This document shows, piece after piece, positions 1-14,000 of a stretch of 64,000 nt of DNA. The stretch is from Psettodes erumei (lineage: Eukaryota; Chordata; Actinopteri; Pleuronectiformes; Psettodidae). Under the pieces are notes generated by a model, which did not search any database, was not told the origin of the DNA, and saw only the letters and a program-made list of their open reading frames with translations. Numbering within the stretch: the first letter of the stretch is position 1; each line of letters begins with the position of its first letter. The translations under genes and the position numbers were made by a program. Location: positions 310,001 through 374,000 of the forward strand of contig JAFBJZ010000512.1 in assembly GCA_016785225.1 (NCBI GenBank). Reading direction: 5' to 3'.

Positions 1-189
1 ACGTTTATGCTTATTTCATGTATTAATTTGAGGAACGTATACAGTGTCCTCATCGCTCCACAATGATCTTATGTTTTTGGTTATCTAGCTATGTAGCTGG
101 CCCGGCTCTGTCCAGCAGTCAAGAATCCCTCCTGCCATCACCTCTAACCTCTATCTTACTTGTTGCTATTTGTGCAAAATATATAGGGT

Positions 190-290
190 AAAACCAACGT
201 GCTTGTTGTTTTATGAGGGGTTATATGTTGGAATATTTCTTGGAGGGATCAGTGACCTCCTGAAGTGTGTGAGTGGTATTAATCTTCTCA
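190..290 (+). repeat. Dispersed repeat family A, 3' fragment
   Basis: The pieces gttttatgaggggttatatg, ttggaatatttcttgg and agtgacctcctgaag match the later part of family A as I remember it. Confidence 0.5.
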
Positions 291-2699
291 CCAAAAACTA
301 ATTTCCATCCTCTAACACATGTGTGTCTGAGTTTTTGGATTGAACAGGTTTTCTGCTTGCTGTAGACCAGTTTTTGTGTGTGTGCTGATAATACAGGGAG
401 GTACAGATGGTGGGACGTGGCAGTCTGTCTGACTGCGGTGAAGAATGTGAGATTCAGCTGCCGGCCTTTCACCCCCCTGGCTCTGACCTTATGTGTCTCT
501 GATCACCGTCTGGCTCTATCTCATTATGACTAACTCCATATTGATCCATTTTCACTATATAGCAACAACAATTGCTGAACAAAAAAACTCCCAAATGTAA
601 GAAAAAACAAAACAAAAACACTCGTGGCACAAAAAAGCTGAAATACCTCTCAGGACTTGTCTGCCCTCACTAATTGAGGTTTGGTTATCTCTCTTTCCAG
701 GGTACTGGGTCTTAGCTGTTGACCTGCTAAGATACTTTGTCAGCAGATTTCATTAGTCACAGGAGCAGGGCTTTTGTTTCCCTGTAGTGAGTGTGTAAGC
801 AAGTGCAAAGGACCTTCAGATAGCCAGGAGGACTCCAGAGTTTATTTATAGGCTGAGTGTCACAGCAGCGTAGGGCCAGCAGCAGCAATTCATTTACAGC
901 CAATGCACCAGAATGCAAAGGTAAGCAGCTCCTATAGCTGCAACATTTGGCTTAAAGGCTCAGAATTTTTTTCATTGTTTTGGGACGTTTGCCAGCAGAG
1001 GGAGCACAGTATAGCAATGTGCCCCCTCTTTTGTCATGCTCTTAAATGGCAGTGTCACATTGTTTAAGAATTGTTTGCACTGAGCTGTGCACGGAGCTGG
1101 AAGAGCCCTCGAGGAGCCCACACTCCTGCTGCATCTGATAAACCGATATAATGAGCCTGTATGAGGCTGCTTACACTAAATATTACATTGCCTCTCTACT
1201 CATTTGACATGTACTTCTCTCCCAAATGATGATGCATGCTCTCAAGACAGTTACGAGTGTAGAGGAAAGGATTTTGTAGTTTATTGTGCTATGCAAAAGA
1301 ATTGGAAGACAATTTTTGACAAGAAGAAAACATAGATGAGAAGTAGCCACATCTAAAATATGCATTGCAATGCATGGAAGCCAAATGTTTCCATTAAAGG
1401 AAAATTTCTGATGAAAAATCAAAATTATGAAGTAATTAAAAAGAATAATGAGATGGCAAGTCAAAATAAAGACACAGATTTTTGTGAAAATGTCAACATT
1501 GAATAATTTTGACTTCCTAACTTCCTAATTCTGAGAGTATGCCAAATTTGGACTTTTTATATCATAATTATGTTAAGATTTCTTTTTTTTAAAAAATCAG
1601 CTACATTTTTCCACTTTCTGGCAGAAACTAGATTCCATAGTTAAATTGAGTAATGTCATATCAATTTTTTTTTAAAAATGCTTGTCTCTTATGATGCAGT
1701 GAGACAAAATGGTGATATCAGACACAATTTATCATAATTTCCTTTATGTATACATGTATATTTACAACTTTAAATGACTTAATTCATCATCAGCTGTTCA
1801 GTCTTGGTGATCTGCCAACATCCCACTGAGGTATGTGGCTTTTTAATTTCTATAAATATGAAGTATGTACGTTCAGGCTGTTTTAAGAGAGTATGGAGCC
1901 TTGGTGAGCTGTGTGTGTCGATGGGGGAAATTGCACTTTATGGAATAGTAACTCAAAGGTAACTAGTTTGGCAGGATTGTGAAACACAGAATTTCGATGA
2001 GACGAGCTCCACTTCACAACAACATGCAGCGATTCTGATGTTTGCAGAAATGAGGGAGAAAAAAAATTACTTCTCAGATTCCACATCTTCAGCCGCTGAT
2101 TGCCTGGTACAAATAGATCTCTCATGTAATTGCCACTTATGCTTGAGAGCCCATTTATCCATTCTACAGCATTACGTCACAGGCCTCAAGTCTTGCCTCT
2201 CCTCCATGTGTCTGTGATGAAAATACTGAGCATGTGTCGCATCTGCTACAGCTAAAACAGAGTTGAAACAGAGTTCATCTGCCGAGGTTGTGTATGGGCA
2301 AAGAGACATTTTGTGCTCATGTTCTTTAGCATTTTTATTGTGTGCAGCTTCATCTATGCAGCACATAGCACGACCCACACAATAGAACGAGGACATTTGC
2401 AATGACTTTATCCAACAATGCTTCAGGAGAGTTTACTGAAAAGAAAGGATCTTCTGAGATTGAACCAAGTGGTCAAAGCATCAGCTGATTCCAACAGAGG
2501 CTCAGGGGAGTCCTCTGCCGTCCTTAAGCTATAACTACACATCTCTCCTGGGAGATGTCAGCACTGCACAAGTCAGCGCATGTTTCCGGCACTGATAAAG
2601 GTTTTAAAGTGAGTTTTAGCTAATAGGATGGTTGCCGTGCTCACACCAGATGTTAGATGTCAAAATCAGCTGCATCAGTACAGGTCAGCGTGCAAACAG

Positions 2700-2845
2700 C
2701 AGTGCCGCAACTAACACTTATTTTCATTATTTCACAAACTATTGAAAAAAATACCCATTGCAATTTCATAAGCTGCTCACTTGTCTAAGCAACAAATCAT
2801 TGAATTCAGCTTTAAATCTTATGTAAAACACTTCTCAAGATCCAG
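2700..2845 (-). repeat. Family C repeat, degraded copy
   Basis: The stretch gccgcaactaacacttattt, tcattatttcacaaactatt and cattgcaatttcataagc follows family C with many changes. Confidence 0.45.
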
Positions 2846-3059
2846 TGAAGCTCATAAGTAAAAGTACTGTACTATGTCTGTCTATGTACAATGTAGTGAC
2901 TGATATTATTATATGATTAGACTATCATTATTATTATTACTCATGCATCATTGTGTAGGTGGAGCTAATTTTGTTTTACCTATGTTATGTAGGACTGTAA
3001 CTGATTTAACCTCAAACTGATCAAAAGAATAAATAAAATAACTTAAACAGCAGCAAAGA

Positions 3060-3215
3060 TTGACATTTGAGAAGCCAGAACCTATGAAATGTTTAATGTT
3101 TTTACATGATTATATTATTATTATTATATTTACATTATCAAAAATAGTTTCTGATTAATCTTCTGTCAATTCAGTAATTGAATAGGCAGCCAATCATTCA
3201 GCTCTACTTGTTTAT
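3060..3215 (+). repeat. Family C repeat, degraded end
   Basis: The stretch ctgattaatcttctgtcaat, cagtaattgaataggca and cattcagctctac matches the ATTAAT-rich end of family C. Confidence 0.4.
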
Positions 3216-6200
3216 ATTGTTTGGTACTGAACAAAAACATCACATGATGAAATCTGTAATGAAAATGTTTTTAAAATGTATAATTTGGAACAAAAGACAA
3301 TTACCTCAAATTTGTGCTTAACCCCAGTATTTCTGGGGGACTTAATGGCTCTGCTGTCCTGCAGCTGGAGCATTGTCTGTGCTACATCATTGTATCATAT
3401 TATCCAGGACTGTATCACCGTAAACAGCAAACACCTTTTTGTACATATGCACCATTTTTTTTCATTATCTCCCTCAGCTTGTTGCCACCTTCCTTTGAAA
3501 GAAATTCATCATGAGAGGGTGACTCAGAGCACCATCTCCAGGCTTCTGTTATTAACAAGAAAAAAAGTCTCGTCTCAGGTCTACAAAGACATCAGTGAGG
3601 CTCAGCTGTGGTTTCTCACATATTTTGAACATCTTTTCACGCTCCTCTTTGTTGTCTGTAAATCCTTATCTAGTTCTTCTGTCTGCAGGAGAAAACGATC
3701 TTTCTCCTGCACTGACTTCAGTTCGTTTTTAGGATTGGTAAATCTTCAGAAAACAGATTTGTTTTGTCGCAGGCTCTGTGTCGTGCTGAGCTATAAAACA
3801 GTCACCACATATATAGCATCAATGGGAGAGCATGGAACAGATGCAATGCTAGTGTGAAGAAAATTGCCAATTAAGAGTGAACCATAACCGCGACTGTTTA
3901 AAGCCCTTGGAGAGAGACAGATCAAGGCTGGGGCAGACTCACGTGATCTTGCTGAGTCACTTCAGAGTGTTGATGTTTACCACTGACTAAAAAGGGAGTT
4001 TCATTCTGTAAAAATGCAGATTCAAACTCAGGGGCAGTGGTGAATATGTTGAGAATATGTGTTACTGTGCTGCACGAGTAGAGAATTGTATTATCTTTTC
4101 CCGAACAAAAACACATCTTAGATGCATGTCCCAGGCTCAGACGATGTCATTTTCATATCCCTGATGCTTGTCTAAATCTAATCTCTTCTGTAATGACTAT
4201 GAAGACTGATAAATGACAGAGGCCCATTACACAAAGGGCTTGCCAAACATGTGGCAGATATCCAGCCCCACACACAAAACAGCCTCTGACATTATTCACC
4301 AGCCCTGACTGTCCCGAGCACTCTGCTGCACGTCCCTGCTGCACAATATGAGTTTGCCAGTGTGACTCCTACATTTTTAATGGAAAAGCAGAAAGGAAGC
4401 AGTCAGTGTCCAGAACAAACTAATAGCTCCAGTTTCAACTGCTGTCACATTCCTGGTAAGAAAATGAAGGTTTTTTTTATAAGAGAGAATAATTAATTTA
4501 GAAAAATTAACTTTGAAAATATGCAGGTTTAAATTTAGACCTTCATTTCAGTTTTAATTTGTTTGGCATTTATGCACACAAATTGGTGTTGGTGGATTTT
4601 AATGTCATACATCCAAATGTCAGCCTTCGCAGTATTTCACGTCCTTCAAAAAACTGCTGTTATTACTACTTTTATTCATGTTTTTTTCATGTGAAATGAC
4701 AGCATGGTGAGGTGAGTTTGTCAGAAAAGCACTTATCGACAAAAGTCAGCTTCTCTGAAGTTGAACTGTGCCAAAACTGATTCAGAAATGTAAAAACAAG
4801 TGTTCATGAAAAGTGTGCTCTGAAAATGTTGTAGTATTTGGAAATAAAACTGCACATTAGTGCATGAAGAATATGAGACAGCATAACAGAACAAGTCATC
4901 AACATTACAGAGGATAAAAGAGAATCTATGATCAGTGACCCTAAACTGTAAATTGAATTCTGCACGGCTTCAGAAAACACTACATACTGCTGTGTGCACC
5001 GTAGAAAATGTACAGTATACAGTTTTTCTGACATTAAGATCTACGGGCATGATTCCCTGCTGTGGCCTTTTCTAAGAGGATATTGCCTGTTCTCATCACA
5101 TGTCTTGTGGATGTTTCCTCCCTCCGTCAGGTCAGGGGCTGAGACTAAAGGACTGCCAGCAGGTACGAGCATGAGTGTGAGTGACTGACTGTCCATTTGT
5201 GTTAGCCCTGTGAGGGATTGCTGACCTGTCCACAGCTTTTTCTCCTGCAGTCAAAATGACTGCTACACCCCCCAAAAAAAAAAAAAAGCAGGTAGATGTA
5301 ATGAGTAAAGGCACCGAGGCCGTTCCAGTGCTGCAGGGCTAGACCACTAGGTGGCACAATAGACTCCACAAATCTGAACTCTACCAGTCATCCATCATCG
5401 TGTTGTCTTCAGACACTGTGAAATACTGAACAAAATGTATTCTCAACCAGTGTGCTATTTTCTGTTATATCTACTCCACGACATTTCAGTGGAAAATAAT
5501 GTTTGAGTAACTTCTGAGGCCCATAGGTAAAATTATCCAGTCTTTCACAAAGATTCAAAAAATAGACTAAAAACGTGAATGCAAATCTTTGGAATTTGGT
5601 TTTCTTTCATTTTCCACCTCATTAATCATACTGTATAACAGCCCTTCAGTTTTATCTTGTGACCCTTTGAAGGAACCACTCAACAAAAATAGTAGTTAAA
5701 ACAAGATTCCCTTTGAGCAGCTGCAGTAAAGTTACTTACATGCTGATGCGACCTTTTGAACAATCTAACGTCCTGTATGATAACAAAGGTCATTTTTAAC
5801 TGAAAAAGGAATATTTTACATGAATGTATTGGTACAAAAGTGCAACAAGAGGAAATGGTCTCCACAAAGAAGTCCTGTCATGCTATCTAGGAGTATACTG
5901 TCAAGGCTAAACTCACTAGGCTAAACTCCTCTACCATCTGGCAGCAAGATAACAGCATCTCTGCCAACTTTAACAATGGATGTATTCAGGAAGACAGTGT
6001 GGAGTGTTTTTCCAAATATAGATAGCTGTAAAAAGTGACCAACCAGGAGCAATACTGAAGGAAATCTACCACAGAAACATTTTACTAAGTAAATGCCAGT
6101 GGAGATCAGACTGTAGTGTCCTTTGTGCAGCAATTTATCATATATTCTCTGCATGAAAGCACAGCTGGTTTTCAACATTTTTCCTGAGTTGGTTTCTGAA

Positions 6201-7559
6201 AACCTACCTGACCTACAGAAAATGTAGTTCAGTGAAGGAGTACAAGGTTGGAAAGGCCCAAAAATGCAAGCTGTGCAGTTTCATATTGGTGCTTTTTTCA
6301 CGCCAAAGCAATCAATTATTCACACATAGCAGTGACATTAACATCTTTCTAACGTTCATGTGTCCAAATGTTGCACATTTTTCATACACAGACATGCACA
6401 CACAGTCACATTTTCATGAGAACCTTTTCTTCCCTTGCACTTGCACATTTCTATTATATTGATATAACTTTACTGAAATGCACATTTTTCCCTCACACAG
6501 TAGCATATTTCAAGTGAAGTGTAATTCATAACAGGTTTTCATGACTCGTTAGACTGAAAAAGTCCTATCTGGTCGGATTAAACGTCCATTATTACCAATA
6601 GGCTAAACTTGACCAAGTCTAGCCTATCAGACAGATCTTTACTGAAGCAGATATGAATCAAACAATATGCCTTACATATCTTCATGTGTGTGTGAATGAG
6701 GTTTGTTGGCTTCCTGCGTGTTTCATTATGAACTTCGGTGCACGCGGAGGTGCAGGCAACACTCTCAGAAAACATGAGAAGCTTAATATCATGTAATAAA
6801 TCCATTATGTTGCATTAAAAATACAATGCATGGCCCCACCTGCATTAATATTTCACCTGATGACCCATTTATTATTGTGAGCTGAGCCAGGACCACAGAC
6901 TTACATTACAATGTAAAACCCCACAGCTTGCATCCTGTTCTCTTGTATAAGTGGCTGCACAGTGTTTTCCTGAGAGGCCCCTGGCTGGGATGGTTGTTTC
7001 TGCCCTGGATTAGACTTTGTAATACATCAGGTAACACGTGGTGATTGAGTTGACATTACATTTATTTGGACCTGAGTGTATTTGACTAAAATAAAAATAA
7101 AACTCCCCAATGATTACCCTTAATAATTTAATGGTTACAACTTCTCAAATGTTAGTTTTTGCTGCTTTTTTTCTTAACTACTTTGAATATTCATTTAATA
7201 TTATAATTTTCCAATATATTTTAGGTGTGGACAAAACAATTATTGTGAAAGTAGGTACCACTTTGTGATCTGAGATAATTGTGATGTGAATTATCATACT
7301 TTGTTACAAACCAAACAATGGATTGATTGAGTAAATACATGATCATGAGATTAATCCATAATTAAAATAGTCACCAGTTTAAGGATTAAATTAAATAGTT
7401 TAAATTTTAAAAACAGTAAAATGCTTCTTACAAACGGTTGCTCACAGAGGGCGTTTTATACATTGAGTACTTTCAGTGACTACTTTCAGTCTTAATTATA
7501 CTTTCACACTTTTATTATGAACTTAACTTATAAACGCCTATGTGCGCTGACTGCAGGAC

Positions 7560-8017
7560 ACAGCTGTTCACCTGTCTAATAAATTGGCGCTACAGTTGAG
7601 GTTTTGTTGCCAGGGGGCGCCACCGAGCAGCCCAGGTGAGCGAGCTCCCACAGTTCGCCATGTGAGTAGCCACTCACGCACACACTCGCTCAGTCACTCA
7701 AGCATAAGCCGGGCGCCGCAAGTAAAAGTGACCGGAGCCGAGACAGAAATGACGGACAAAGAAAACCCGAGCTTCTCGTAACCTTCCCTCGGTCTGTGGC
7801 GAGCGATGTCAGCCGCAGTTTGTAGGCGGGATGGGAAGAGCAGAGGAAGCTTCACTCGCAACCTTTCTGGTTCCTGTGGCGGACACTTAATTTGTACCTG
7901 AGGACAAATCAAGCAGAATTTAAAAAATTTATTTTTAATTTATTTTTGGAGAGAAAGTGAGACGTGTGTGACAACTTCACAGGAGTGTGTCTGAAAGAAG
8001 CCGGTGGATGTTGCGCC
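7560..8017 (+). promoter_or_regulatory. Putative esam promoter and 5' UTR, CpG-richer than surroundings
   Basis: The stretch just upstream of the esam start is visibly richer in G+C and CpG (for example gccgggcgccgc near 7708) than the A+T-rich DNA on either side. It ends in a good initiation context, gccATGg. There is no upstream in-frame ATG; the in-frame codon at 7964 is GTG. A CTCF-like core, CCAGGGGGCGC, lies at 7610-7620. The transcription start cannot be placed from sequence alone. Confidence 0.45.
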
Positions 8018-11000
8018 ATGGAGATAAAGACACGACTTTCGGCTGTGCTGATGTTAATATGGATTTTTCAAGGTGAGCTAATTAATTCACTTGACGCTCT
8101 TTTACTAACAGTGGTACTGGTCGTGGTTTGTCGGGGGTACATTAAGTGAGGTTTCTCCTGAAAGTTAAGATAAAACATCTCTCTGTTTTCCTGTCATCCA
8201 ACTCCAAGTCAAAACAACTGCATAACTGTTCATTTACCCGACTTATTCACGCAGAACTGTTGGTCTTGACGTTAATGGTGGTGAATTAAGGTCACTGACG
8301 TCCAAACAGCACAGTAAGGAGTTCTGTCTGTCTTGTACCTGTGTGACCTTTTCACAGAGGCTGCAGATTTTGATCCACATTGCTTTAAATCCGATGTCAA
8401 CGCTTTCAAACGCATAATTCAGATTCATCCCCAGAAGACTTATTTGTGTTTATGAGAAGCTATTTATAAACTTGGTCAAATGCAAAAGATGTGTCTTGAA
8501 CAATAGGAATACCTCCCACCCCTCCCCAGCACTCTCATCTCCTTTCCCCCGCATCCTCCAGCAAAATGTTGAATTCAGATGCAGGAACAAGCATGCTGAC
8601 AATACATGAAATATGTAATTTTTATTGCTGTGGATTCCAAAGTGGCTGCCACACTGCTTGTGTTTTTACCGGGTCCCCTTTTAAGCACACAGCAGAGTAC
8701 TCCGCATCCTAAGAGGGCATAAGGTTGTTGCACGGTTGAATGCTTTTGAAATGAGTTTGAAGTAAGTCATATGTTTTGGGTTTTTTTCTTTTTGCTTTCT
8801 TTTTGATGGTTATTGTCCCTTGTGAGGTTAAAAATAACATAAAAGCATGAGTCTACCTGAAAGAGCAGGACGCCATTTTAGGTTATGGACACAAAGTCCC
8901 ACCTGTCTCACTTAGGATAAGAAGCATAATGTCCATATAATGACCATGCACTCATTGTATTGGCTTTTTGCTGGCATTTTTGTGTGCATGAATGCAGCCG
9001 TAATCTGAAACAGTACAATTTAAATGCTTTGTATGTCTTTTAGTTGAACTGTGAATGGCTACTAAAACACTTTTTGTCATATTTATTCGTTGAGTACAAG
9101 TTTGGAGATTCTGACACACAAACATATTGACAAGATGTCAGTTTTCCTCTCTTTGTTTTTTTTCCCCTGCACATAACTCTGCATCATTCAGACTGTACTC
9201 CAAAAAGCCCTGAAGGCACTTCTGACTTGGCCAATCTTGTCTCTGTCAAATGTGCTGCTGCATCATTTCTAACCAGATGTTGGCTTTCCCTCAGTGTGAA
9301 AATCAGAGATTGTTACAGCTCGCATGTTTTGTGTCGGGATTTGTTTGGTTCAAACTCAGGTTCCACTGAGGAGCAGCTTTGGAAAAGACAAGAAAAGGGG
9401 ATATAATATCCATCTTCAAGTTACTTTTGGATGCTGAAATGACTTAGGAAGCATGTATATTTCATCATTCGTCAATGCAGAGGACACCTGAGTTAAAAAT
9501 CTGCCTTGTTTTTATGGGCTTCTGCATGACTGGGCTGTGGTGTGGCATCACATCTGTCGCCCTTTGATTTACTGCAGCATAAGTGCTAAATGGAATGAAA
9601 CAAATGAATGAACTCAGTTTGGGGCCCATTGACAAGCGACTACAGCTGCTTCCCGTCCTGATGATCAAATGGATTTCTTAATTTGCATGATGGATTTCTT
9701 TTCATGTTTCTGATGGAAGCTAAGCAGCCTGTCATGAGCCAATCCCGCCTGATAGAAACTTCAGAATTAGAAATGGTGCTCTATACTGTAGTGCCTGTCA
9801 GTCCGATACAACCTCAAATGAGCCAAGAATGTTCAGTGTGTATTAATGAAGCTCAGCGGCTCACTGGCTTTACATGAGAAGACCCATACTGTCACTAATT
9901 GGCCACTATACATTAGAATAAATCCATTAATACTCAGCTGCCTCTGGGATTCTTTCATTTTTGCTGATCTGAGACCAGATCCTCATTTATTTATTTATTT
10001 ATTTATTTATTTATTTTTTGTTGACCGCTGTCAGCAATTCATCACATTCTAGTTGAATACAGAACCATGCAGTATGCCCATGCTGTAGCTCCTTACTGCT
10101 GCCCATCAGATGTCTCACATTGGCCTGAGGACAGTGACAAGGGGACTTGGCACCCTGCAGTCTGAACGTGGAGGTGGGGTGGGCGAGCCAACCTCAACCC
10201 CCTCTTGTAAAAATGCCTTTGTCTTCGGCCCGGCTATTAAAATATTGTTATGTTGCAGGCTGATTGTGTTCAGTGACGGCCGGTTTATAATGAGACGGGA
10301 GCCACTTGGCTCTGGTGTAAGGTAATGTTTTCGAGCCAGCTATATCCCTTTTCACAGAATATCTAACAGAGCTTAGCGTAATTCTGATTATGTATCGCAT
10401 GATTAACTAAACAAGAAATTAAACACGGTCGTGGTCCAGATTTAGAACAAACAGCGTTACCGGCTGCAGGGTGCCCAGTGAAAATGAACCGTTTGAGAAT
10501 AGCAGTGAGGGCTTTGCCAATCAAAGTCAAAATTTCTTCAAGAGTCTCAAGTATTTGTGTAACAGTGGAGTAAATAAATTACTGTGTGATAAATCACTGT
10601 GTGAGTGAGGCCTACACATAAACAAGTTCGGAGCTGTAGAAACCCCCCTCCTTGTGCGTGGCAAGCAACACGTGTGCATCAGTTTGTTTCGCATTGTCCT
10701 TAAGTCCACAACCCAAAGATATTCAGTTTATCAATAATATCTGACCAAGAAAAGCAGAATTTTTTCACATTTGTGAACCAGAGAAAAGTTGCCTTTTGTC
10801 TCTACTTTTGCTTGTTAAAAATGAAATTGATTGATTCTATCAAAACAGTTGCTGTTCTGCTGTTCTGAAATTGATCAGGCCACAAATAATTTATGCCCTG
10901 AGCCGCGCTGTTTCACCAGGGTCGCTTAGAGGTGCCTGGGTTTTCTCTCTCCGCCCGCAGCCTAACAAGCTCAAAACCATTCAAAGCAAATGTGTCATCA

Positions 11001-14000
11001 TTCTTCCTTGTCACCAGTAAAATCTGCTGCTGAGAAGACATCCTGATAGCTCGTCTTCTCGGCCGAGCTGAATTTATGTTCTCTGGCTCAAACTGGTAAA
11101 TTGCCACCAGTTTCACATCCAGTTGTGTTTGTTAAGCTTGGCACAGACCTCAATGTGGGTGTTCCTAATTGACCACAGTCCGCTCTGTGTACCATGACCA
11201 CTGTGGAGGACCCCTGTGGAGGATAAAGACTGATTGGAGGCAGAAAAAGTCGAAGCTACCAAAACGACTCTCTCATTTAAAACTAGGTCAAATTAATTGG
11301 CTCACGCTCGCCACACATTAAGGAGGATGGTGGCGCTCAGATTTTTTTACATTTTTTTATGCTCCTACACACAACAGCCATTACATGTTTGACTTCACAC
11401 TGATACAGACGGGATTTTTCCAGTGACAGTTGCAGTAGTGGAGGTTGACAGGCGTTGATTGGAGTTTTGTGTTTACCATGAGTTTAGTTGCAATTGAAGG
11501 GGGGATAGTCTTTTTTACCCTTCTGCACTCAACATAAGCATAACATTAACATAAGAGTTAACAGTAAATAGTAATATCTCGCCTGTCAGAGACAGTAACT
11601 CAGGGCTTTGAGGAGACAGTTGCAAAAGAAAGTGTTGATTTTAGCATAAACTTATGAGGCAAACAGATGTGAAAGGACGGAGAGGTTGATCGTTTCCTGT
11701 GTCTTTGGGATAGTGTTGCCTGTCGTTATAGGCATTGCCTTGTCTGAACTCTGTGACTTTGGATGAAGAAATATATAATATAGTGACTTGTAAGTGTAAA
11801 TCCATGCATTACATAGGTCCAGAGCACATAAATGATTAATAATATTAAGAGGAATTATTGTTATATACAGCTAGGGAACACAAATGTCATTTCATTCGTT
11901 GACCCATGAAAAGGTATTGAATTACATTCTGCATGTCAGAAACCTGCAGAAACCCAGCTTCTACTCTGTTTCATATATTGTGTTGCTGCCAGTGCACCTG
12001 CACATTTTTCCAATGGCTTGTTACAGTTTGCAGGCTATGCTCGCTTTGCTGTTATGAAGGGAATATCATAGAGTTCAGCCGTGCACATTTCTGCTGATGC
12101 ATGTTAAAGGAGCGGTCCACCTTACCCCCGCATCACAAAGAAAAATACGGCACACAGTGTTAACCATTATGCGCACAAGCTAATCAGCATTTCCCTTTGA
12201 TGTTGGGTACACTGCGTCCATTAGTGATTTGCTATCCACAGCACACTTTCACAGTCCAGCAACAACAGTGAGGAAGGATTTGGAAGCGTTTTAGTAATAG
12301 CTTTGACTTGTTATGTATTAAAAAGGTGATCATCAGCTGGCAGCCCGCATGCCACGACTGGCTCACCAAACCTTCTATCTAGCCTGCAGAAATTCAGAAA
12401 AAGGATGCATGTGGATATTTAGGATGTGTAGCTTGTTTTTTTTTTTCTTCTTACAGTGTTCCCCCATACGTTGATTTAATTGTGGCAGCTCACCGCAGTT
12501 ACATTGACCGCCACATATTGATTTTCTGTTTCTGTTTTTTTTTCAGAAACTTATTTCATTGTAGAGCTGTGCACAGTGCATTGATTCACTCAGCCCCTCC
12601 TTGTACCATTGTTCAATTATTCATTTGTCACAAAGTCCCCCTTTCAGAGTATATCTCACCATGTAAGCTTTTGAACTACAAGTTGATGGGAAAAGATTAT
12701 TGCATTAATATCAGGGACTTTTTTGTTGTGAATATACTGTATCTGTGCACAGCAGTGACACTCCTGATGAAGCATGTAAGAGAAGAGTCAAACTTCCCTG
12801 CACAGCTCAACCCCCAAATAAAACATGATGGTCACAAAATGAGCCACTTAAGGTTTTGCCCCAGTTCTCCCCCTTTGTCCCTCCCCTCAGTTTGGATGAG
12901 TCCAAAAACAGAATGGAGTAGTCATGTCGTGTTGTCCTAAGGAAGCATGACTATGACAGAGGTCAGCAGCAGAACTGAAACCATGTCAAATGTTACATAA
13001 CATTTGGTTTCTATACTCATATGTATTGTACTATTCCAGCCCTCACATGGTGCGCTTGAATTATTGAAATTGTTTGAAGAAAGAGCGGGTCACAGTAATG
13101 TTAATGTTGCTGTGTTTCCTCATCTTCAGCTGCGACCCCTGCTTAATGAAACCTATAAGATCCCAGTAGTCTGGCCGTGTTTTTATTGTTTGTAAAGGCC
13201 CAGTACCATTACTGCACACTGCATCTGCATACACCTTACTGGAGACATGTTGAGATTGCACGTGGCAAGGGGAGTTTTACTGTAAAAAGACTAAATGACG
13301 CCTGATGAAAACCACCGCTATCATCATCATCATGGTCTATCTGGGAAGCATATTTACATTAGCGGCAAAACCCCGGAGGAGGAATTTTCCTAATTTGATC
13401 AGATATAAATATTTTCATGCAGCACTTACCGATAAGAGATGCCAGATGATGGTTGCTGATAATGGTGTAACATTTTAATCGGCTGAAACGAGCTTCTCCT
13501 CTCAGGTAAAGCGAGAGTATAAAAAGGCAGAAGCCTGTTTCATATGTTAAAACCATGCAGTTACAGACACAGTGCGTTACAGTATATGGTAAATACCCAA
13601 GTTGATAAGACGTATGCGGTATATGCCATCCAGAATTATACTTTAATTTTAGATGTAGGTATAACTTAGGTTTTATTTAAATGTGGAAGTATATACAGCT
13701 TACATCACATCCACGTCACAAAGAATACCTCCATATCTTCATAAATGGTCAACTCAAACTAAGTACATGAATTCTAAAAGAACATATTACACACAATAAT
13801 AATTATATATCATATAGGTGCAACTGGAAATGATGCTCCTGATGTTTAAGAAACAGGTTTTAAAAAAAAAAAATGATGTCACAGTTCAAAAGTAAAGTGT
13901 CGTCACGGAATCACAATTGATGGATCCTCTTAGCACAAGTTATTAATGTTTTTGCTAGGTTGGCTGCAACCACACCTACCCCAATAACCATCAGTGTGTC

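Larger units (their letters stand above)
1..7559. other. Intergenic DNA upstream of esam, no gene recognised
   Basis: All ORFs here are short. The longest, 193 codons near 3276-3857 (+), is Phe/Leu/Ser/Cys-rich and A+T-driven, with no domain I recognise. The region contains repeat fragments at about 190-290, 2700-2845 and 3060-3215. A CTCF-like motif lies at 992-1005. A poly-A run sits at about 5274-5287. Confidence 0.6.

Noticed and set aside
3276..3857. 193-codon ORF on the plus strand upstream of esam
   Set aside because: The composition is A+T-driven, with many Phe, Leu, Ser and Cys and no domain, signal or splice context I recognise. It overlaps no other evidence of a gene.
7964..8017. 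Possible N-terminal extension of esam
   Set aside because: The in-frame codon at 7964 is GTG and the extension (MCDNFTG...) is not signal-like. The ATG at 8018 has good context and starts a signal peptide.
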